Position numbers and translations under genes: made by a program. 64,000 nt of DNA from Mycolicibacterium vulneris (lineage in GTDB: Bacteria; Actinomycetota; Actinomycetes; Mycobacteriales; Mycobacteriaceae). The notes beneath the pieces were generated by a model. That model was given only the letters and a program-made list of their open reading frames with translations. It was not told where the DNA came from and made no database searches. This document shows, in pieces, positions 58,765 through 64,000 of the stretch. The stretch covers positions 1 to 64,000 of the forward strand of contig NZ_NCXM01000005.1 in assembly GCF_002104765.1 (NCBI RefSeq), read 5' to 3'. The stretch's first letter is position 1; each line of letters starts with the position of its first letter.

Positions 58765-60105
58765 ATGTCGACTTTCATCGGCCAGTTGGTGGGCTTTGCG
58801 GCCATCGTGTTCCTGGTGGTGCGTTATGTGGTGCCGCCAGTGCGTCGGCTGATGGCCGCGCGGCAAGACGCCGTGCGCCAGCTGCTGAAAGATGCTGCGA
58901 CGGCGAGTGCTCGGCTGACCGAGTCGACCACGGCGCACAGCAAAGCCGTGGAAGCCGCGAAGACGGAGGGCGAACGGATCGTCGAGGAGGCTCAGACTGA
59001 CGCGCGTCGCATCGTCGAGCAGATGCGGGCCCAGGCGGATGTCGAGTCCGAACGCATCAACGTACAGGGCAGCCGCCAGGTCGACCTCTTGCTTACCCAA
59101 CTGAGTCGACAGCTGCGTCTGGAACTCGGCCACGAAGCGGTGCGTCAGGCGGGGGAGCTGGTGCGCAACTACGTCGCCGACTCCGCACAGCAGTCGGCCA
59201 CCGTCGACCGGTTCCTCGACGAGCTCGACGAGATGGCGCCCGCGTCGGCCGACGTGCAGTACCCGTTGATGACCAAGATGCGCTCGTCGAGTCGCGTCGC
59301 ACTGGGTAACCTTTTGGACAAGTTCAGTACGATAGCCAAAGACCTTGACAACAAGGGCCTTTTGGCTCTTTCCAGTGAGCTGGTAGATGTGGCCCAGATG
59401 CTGGATCGTGAGATCGTGGTCACGAGGTATCTGACCGTCCCGGCCGAGGACGCGGCGCCCCGGGTCCGGCTGATCGAGCGGCTGGTCTCCGGCAAGGTCG
59501 GTGACGCCACGCTCGAGGTGCTGCGCTCGGCGGTCTCGGAACGGTGGTCGGCCAACTCCGACCTGATCGACGCCATCGAACACGTGTCGCGGCAGGCGTT
59601 GCTCGAAGTCGCCGAACGCGAGGACAAAGTCGACGAGGTCGAAGAACAGCTGTTCCTGTTCTCCCGCATCCTCGACGCGCAGCCGCAGCTTTCCATCCTG
59701 CTAAGCGACTACGCCGTTCCGGTCGAAGGCCGAGTCGCGTTGTTGCGCAAGGTGCTTGACAGTGCAAGCGGCAAGGTCCACCCGATCGTGGCTGCGCTCC
59801 TGACCCAGACGGTCGAACTGCTCAGAGGTCAACCGGCCCAGGACGCCGTTCAGTTCCTGACGGAAGTCGCCGTGGCGCGCCGCGGCGAGATCGTCGCCGC
59901 GGTCAGTGCGGCGGCCGAACTCAGCGACGGCCAGCGGTCTCGTCTCACCGACGTGCTCGGCCGCATATACGGTCACGCGGTGGCGGTGCAGCTGCAGATC
60001 GATGCCGAACTACTGGGCGGCCTGCTCATCTCCGTGGCCGATGAAGTGATCGACGGGACACTCGCTTCTCGCCTTGCCGCGGCCGAGGCTCAATTGCCCG
60101 ACTGA
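58765..60105 (+). CDS. atpFH: ATP synthase b-delta fusion subunit
   Basis: A 446-residue fusion characteristic of mycobacteria. Residues 1-~165 form a second b-type stalk (membrane helix 4-24, then coil), a linker of ~110 residues follows, and the C-terminal ~175 residues are subunit delta, which caps the F1 head. It starts six bases after atpF. Also called atpH. Confidence 0.95.
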   Translation: MSTFIGQLVGFAAIVFLVVRYVVPPVRRLMAARQDAVRQLLKDAATASARLTESTTAHSKAVEAAKTEGERIVEEAQTDARRIVEQMRAQADVESERINVQGSRQVDLLLTQLSRQLRLELGHEAVRQAGELVRNYVADSAQQSATVDRFLDELDEMAPASADVQYPLMTKMRSSSRVALGNLLDKFSTIAKDLDNKGLLALSSELVDVAQMLDREIVVTRYLTVPAEDAAPRVRLIERLVSGKVGDATLEVLRSAVSERWSANSDLIDAIEHVSRQALLEVAEREDKVDEVEEQLFLFSRILDAQPQLSILLSDYAVPVEGRVALLRKVLDSASGKVHPIVAALLTQTVELLRGQPAQDAVQFLTEVAVARRGEIVAAVSAAAELSDGQRSRLTDVLGRIYGHAVAVQLQIDAELLGGLLISVADEVIDGTLASRLAAAEAQLPD

Positions 60106-60163
60106 CACCAACCATTCATCACAATCGCACGCGAACCAAGATCAAGTAGGAAGACGAAAAGCC

Positions 60164-61852
60164 ATGGCCGAGTTGACAATCTCCGCTGATGACATCCAGA
60201 GCGCCATCGAGGAGTACGTAGGCTCTTTTACGTCCGACACCTCCCGGGAAGAGGTCGGTACCGTCGTCGACGCTGGGGACGGCATCGCGCACGTCGAAGG
60301 TCTGCCCTCGGTCATGACCCAGGAGCTGCTCGAGTTCCCCGGCGGGGTCCTCGGCGTCGCGCTCAACCTCGACGAGCACAGCGTCGGTGCGGTGATCCTG
60401 GGTGACTTCGAGAAGATCGAAGAGGGTCAGCAAGTCAAGCGCACCGGCGAAGTCCTGTCGGTCCCCGTCGGCGATGGGTTCCTGGGGCGCGTCGTCAATC
60501 CGCTCGGCCAGCCGATCGACGGCCGCGGCGACATCGACACCGATATTCGTCGCGCGCTGGAGATCCAGGCGCCGTCGGTGGTGCAGCGGCAGAGCGTGAG
60601 CGAGCCGCTGCAGACCGGTATCAAGGCCATCGACGCCATGACCCCGATCGGTCGTGGCCAGCGGCAGCTGATCATCGGCGACCGCAAGACAGGTAAGACC
60701 GCGGTGTGCGTGGACACCATCCTGAACCAGCGGGAGAACTGGGAGAGCGGCGACGAGCGCAAGCAGGTGCGCTGCGTGTACGTGGCGATCGGCCAGAAGG
60801 GCACCACGATCGCCTCCGTCCGGCGCGCGCTGGAAGAGGGCGGCGCGATGGATTACACCACCATCGTCGCGGCGCCGGCATCCGACTCCGCCGGCTTCAA
60901 ATGGCTTGCGCCGTACACGGGTTCGGCGATCGCACAGCACTGGATGTACGACGGCAAGCACGTGCTGATCGTCTTCGACGACCTGAGCAAGCAGGCTGAG
61001 GCGTACCGGGCGATCTCTCTCCTGCTGCGCCGTCCGCCGGGTCGCGAGGCGTACCCGGGTGACGTGTTCTACCTGCACTCGCGGCTGTTGGAGCGCTGCG
61101 CGAAGCTGTCCGACGAACTCGGTGGTGGCTCGCTGACCGGCCTTCCGATCATCGAGACCAAGGCCAACGACATCTCCGCCTACATCCCGACCAACGTCAT
61201 CTCCATCACCGACGGGCAGTGCTTCCTGGAGTCCGACCTGTTCAACCAGGGTGTGCGGCCCGCCATCAACGTCGGTGTGTCGGTCTCCCGCGTGGGTGGT
61301 GCGGCACAGATCAAGGCCATGAAGGAAGTCGCCGGCTCGCTGCGACTGGACCTGTCGCAGTACCGCGAACTGGAGTCGTTCGCCGCCTTCGCCTCGGACC
61401 TGGACGCGACGTCCAAGGCCCAGCTGGAGCGCGGTGAACGCCTGGTCGAACTGCTCAAGCAGCCGCAGTACCAGCCCATGCCGGTTGAGGAGCAGGTGGT
61501 TTCGATCTTCCTGGGCACCGGCGGTCATCTGGACTCGGTGCCCGTCGAGGACGTCCGGCGTTTCGAGACCGAGCTGCTGGACCACATGCGGGCCTCGGAA
61601 GAGAAGTTCCTGACCGGTGTGCGCGACAGCGGAAAGCTTTCGGAAGAGGGCGAGAACCAGCTCATCGAGATCATCAACAACTTCAAGAAGGGCTTCGCGG
61701 CCACCGGCGGTGGATCGGTCGTGCCCGACGAGCACGTCGAGGCCCTGGACGAAGGGGACTTGGAGAAGGAGTCCGTACAGGTCAAGAAGGACAAGCCGAA
61801 GGACAAGAAGGAATCCAAGGATTCCAAGGCCTCCGGCAAGGACAAGAAGTAG
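60164..61852 (+). CDS. atpA: ATP synthase F1 subunit alpha
   Basis: A 562-residue non-catalytic nucleotide-binding subunit. The P-loop is GDRKTGKTA (about 172-180), and the arginine finger region is in [10 protein letters not shown]. Mycobacterial alpha has a C-terminal extension that suppresses ATP hydrolysis. Here the extension ends in a Lys/Asp/Ser-rich tail and the protein is some 13 residues longer than the 549-residue M. tuberculosis subunit. ATG 60164 follows AGGAAG. Confidence 0.97.
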   Translation: MAELTISADDIQSAIEEYVGSFTSDTSREEVGTVVDAGDGIAHVEGLPSVMTQELLEFPGGVLGVALNLDEHSVGAVILGDFEKIEEGQQVKRTGEVLSVPVGDGFLGRVVNPLGQPIDGRGDIDTDIRRALEIQAPSVVQRQSVSEPLQTGIKAIDAMTPIGRGQRQLIIGDRKTGKTAVCVDTILNQRENWESGDERKQVRCVYVAIGQKGTTIASVRRALEEGGAMDYTTIVAAPASDSAGFKWLAPYTGSAIAQHWMYDGKHVLIVFDDLSKQAEAYRAISLLLRRPPGREAYPGDVFYLHSRLLERCAKLSDELGGGSLTGLPIIETKANDISAYIPTNVISITDGQCFLESDLFNQGVRPAINVGVSVSRVGGAAQIKAMKEVAGSLRLDLSQYRELESFAAFASDLDATSKAQLERGERLVELLKQPQYQPMPVEEQVVSIFLGTGGHLDSVPVEDVRRFETELLDHMRASEEKFLTGVRDSGKLSEEGENQLIEIINNFKKGFAATGGGSVVPDEHVEALDEGDLEKESVQVKKDKPKDKKESKDSKASGKDKK

Positions 61853-61858
61853 CGACGG

Positions 61859-62767
61859 ATGGCTGCCACACTTCGCGAATTACGCGGCCGGATTCGTTCG
61901 GCCGGGTCGATCAAGAAGATCACCAAGGCTCAGGAGATGATCGCGACCTCGCGCATCGGCAAGGCGCAGGCCCGGTTGGAATCCGCACGACCATACGCGT
62001 TCCAGATCACCTCGATGCTGACCACGCTCTCCTCGGAAGCCGCGTTGGACCACCCCTTGCTGGTCGAACGAGACGAGCCGAAGCGGGCCGGCGTCCTGGT
62101 GGTGTCCTCGGACCGTGGTTTGTGCGGCGCGTACAACTCGAGCATCTTCCGTCGCTCCGAGGAGCTGTTCTCCCTGCTGAGGCAGGAAGGCAAGACGCCG
62201 GTTGTCTACACGGTAGGCCGAAAGGCGCTGAACTACTTCAAGTTCCGCAACTGGGACATCACGGAGTCGTGGACGGGCTTCTCCGAGCAACCCTCATACG
62301 AAAGCGCGGCGGAGATCGCGTCCACCTTGGTCGACACCTTCATGGCCGGCACGGGTGACGACGAGTCGCAGGACGGCCAGGGCGTCGACGAGCTGCACAT
62401 CGTCTACTCGGAGTTCAAGTCGATGATGTCGCAGGCCGCGGTTGCCCACCGCATCGCGCCGCTGGTGGTGGAATACGTCGAGGACACCGACGAACTCCAC
62501 ACCTTGTACTCGTTCGAGCCCGACGCGACAACGCTTTTCGAGGCGCTACTGCCGCGGTACGTGACCACCCGGGTTTACGCGGCGCTACTCGAATCGGCGG
62601 CATCGGAGCTCGCGTCGCGGCAGCGAGCGATGAAGTCGGCGACCGACAACGCGGACGACCTGATCAAAGAGCTCACGCTGATGGCGAACCGCGAGCGGCA
62701 GGCTCAGATCACCCAAGAGATCAGCGAAATCGTCGGCGGCGCAAACGCGCTGGCCGACGCTAAGTAG
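61859..62767 (+). CDS. atpG: ATP synthase F1 subunit gamma
   Basis: A 302-residue central-shaft subunit with N- and C-terminal helices forming the coiled coil and [11 protein letters not shown] in the globular part. The mycobacteria-specific loop is present at about residues 165-178 ([14 protein letters not shown]). It starts six bases after atpA. Confidence 0.97.
   Translation: MAATLRELRGRIRSAGSIKKITKAQEMIATSRIGKAQARLESARPYAFQITSMLTTLSSEAALDHPLLVERDEPKRAGVLVVSSDRGLCGAYNSSIFRRSEELFSLLRQEGKTPVVYTVGRKALNYFKFRNWDITESWTGFSEQPSYESAAEIASTLVDTFMAGTGDDESQDGQGVDELHIVYSEFKSMMSQAAVAHRIAPLVVEYVEDTDELHTLYSFEPDATTLFEALLPRYVTTRVYAALLESAASELASRQRAMKSATDNADDLIKELTLMANRERQAQITQEISEIVGGANALADAK

Positions 62768-64000
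<1,233 letters not shown>

Overview
The window is a high-GC chromosomal segment of a slow-growing-type, non-tuberculous Mycobacterium. Gene order follows the M. tuberculosis block from about Rv1262c to atpD (Rv1310), and the proteins match those families closely: EmbR, PknH, LprB/LprC, OppABCD, CanA, CysD/CysNC, LysA-ThrA-ThrC-ThrB, Rho with its long disordered insert, and the mycobacterial b-delta fusion of ATP synthase. No insertion sequence, prophage, CRISPR array or rRNA was seen. I do not assign a species.

Layout. 0-4.1 kb: one very large membrane c-di-GMP enzyme (minus strand). 4.2-8.7 kb: HIT protein, amidase AmiB2, a deoxyinosine-type DNA glycosylase, the Rv1264-type adenylyl cyclase and the AbmR-like regulator; the gap between the last two is where the sRNA Mcr11 lies in M. 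tuberculosis. 8.7-11.8 kb: PknH-EmbR signalling pair. The pknH gene carries a (GCTGGC)6 repeat inside its activation loop and a one-base frameshift that detaches the sensor domain. 12-17.4 kb: a DUF732 secreted protein, a two-gene ABC exporter and lipoproteins LprB/LprC; lprA is absent. 17.5-24.3 kb: histidine phosphatase, a low-GC secreted protein, an SbcD/SbcC-like pair and an alpha/beta hydrolase. 24.3-30.4 kb: oppBCDA and, divergently, carbonic anhydrase canA. 30.5-34.2 kb: a deleted thioesterase remnant, then cysD-cysNC and an Rrf2 regulator preceded by a perfect palindrome.

34.2-43.2 kb is an accessory stretch: two VOC proteins, an F420-type LLM oxidoreductase, a TPR protein, a SnoaL-like protein, a Nudix hydrolase, secreted proteins, a Ddn-type F420 protein, a hydrolase-cyclase fusion of the LipJ type, a TrkA-C remnant and a small secreted protein with two compensating frameshifts. 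From tRNA-Arg(CCG) at 43.2 kb onward the region is core: argS-lysA-hom-thrC-thrB, rho, rpmE-prfA-prmC-tsaC-like-wecA, and the ATP synthase operon atpI-B-E-F-FH-A-G-D, cut in atpD by the window edge.

How the genes work together. Nucleotide second-messenger enzymes are dense: one c-di-GMP enzyme, two class III cyclases and the ATP-responsive AbmR locus. The Opp importer and the cys genes point to peptide and sulfur acquisition. The right half couples Asp-family amino-acid synthesis, translation termination, cell-wall initiation and energy generation through many 1-8 bp gene overlaps (ATGA or GTGA type) that imply translational coupling.
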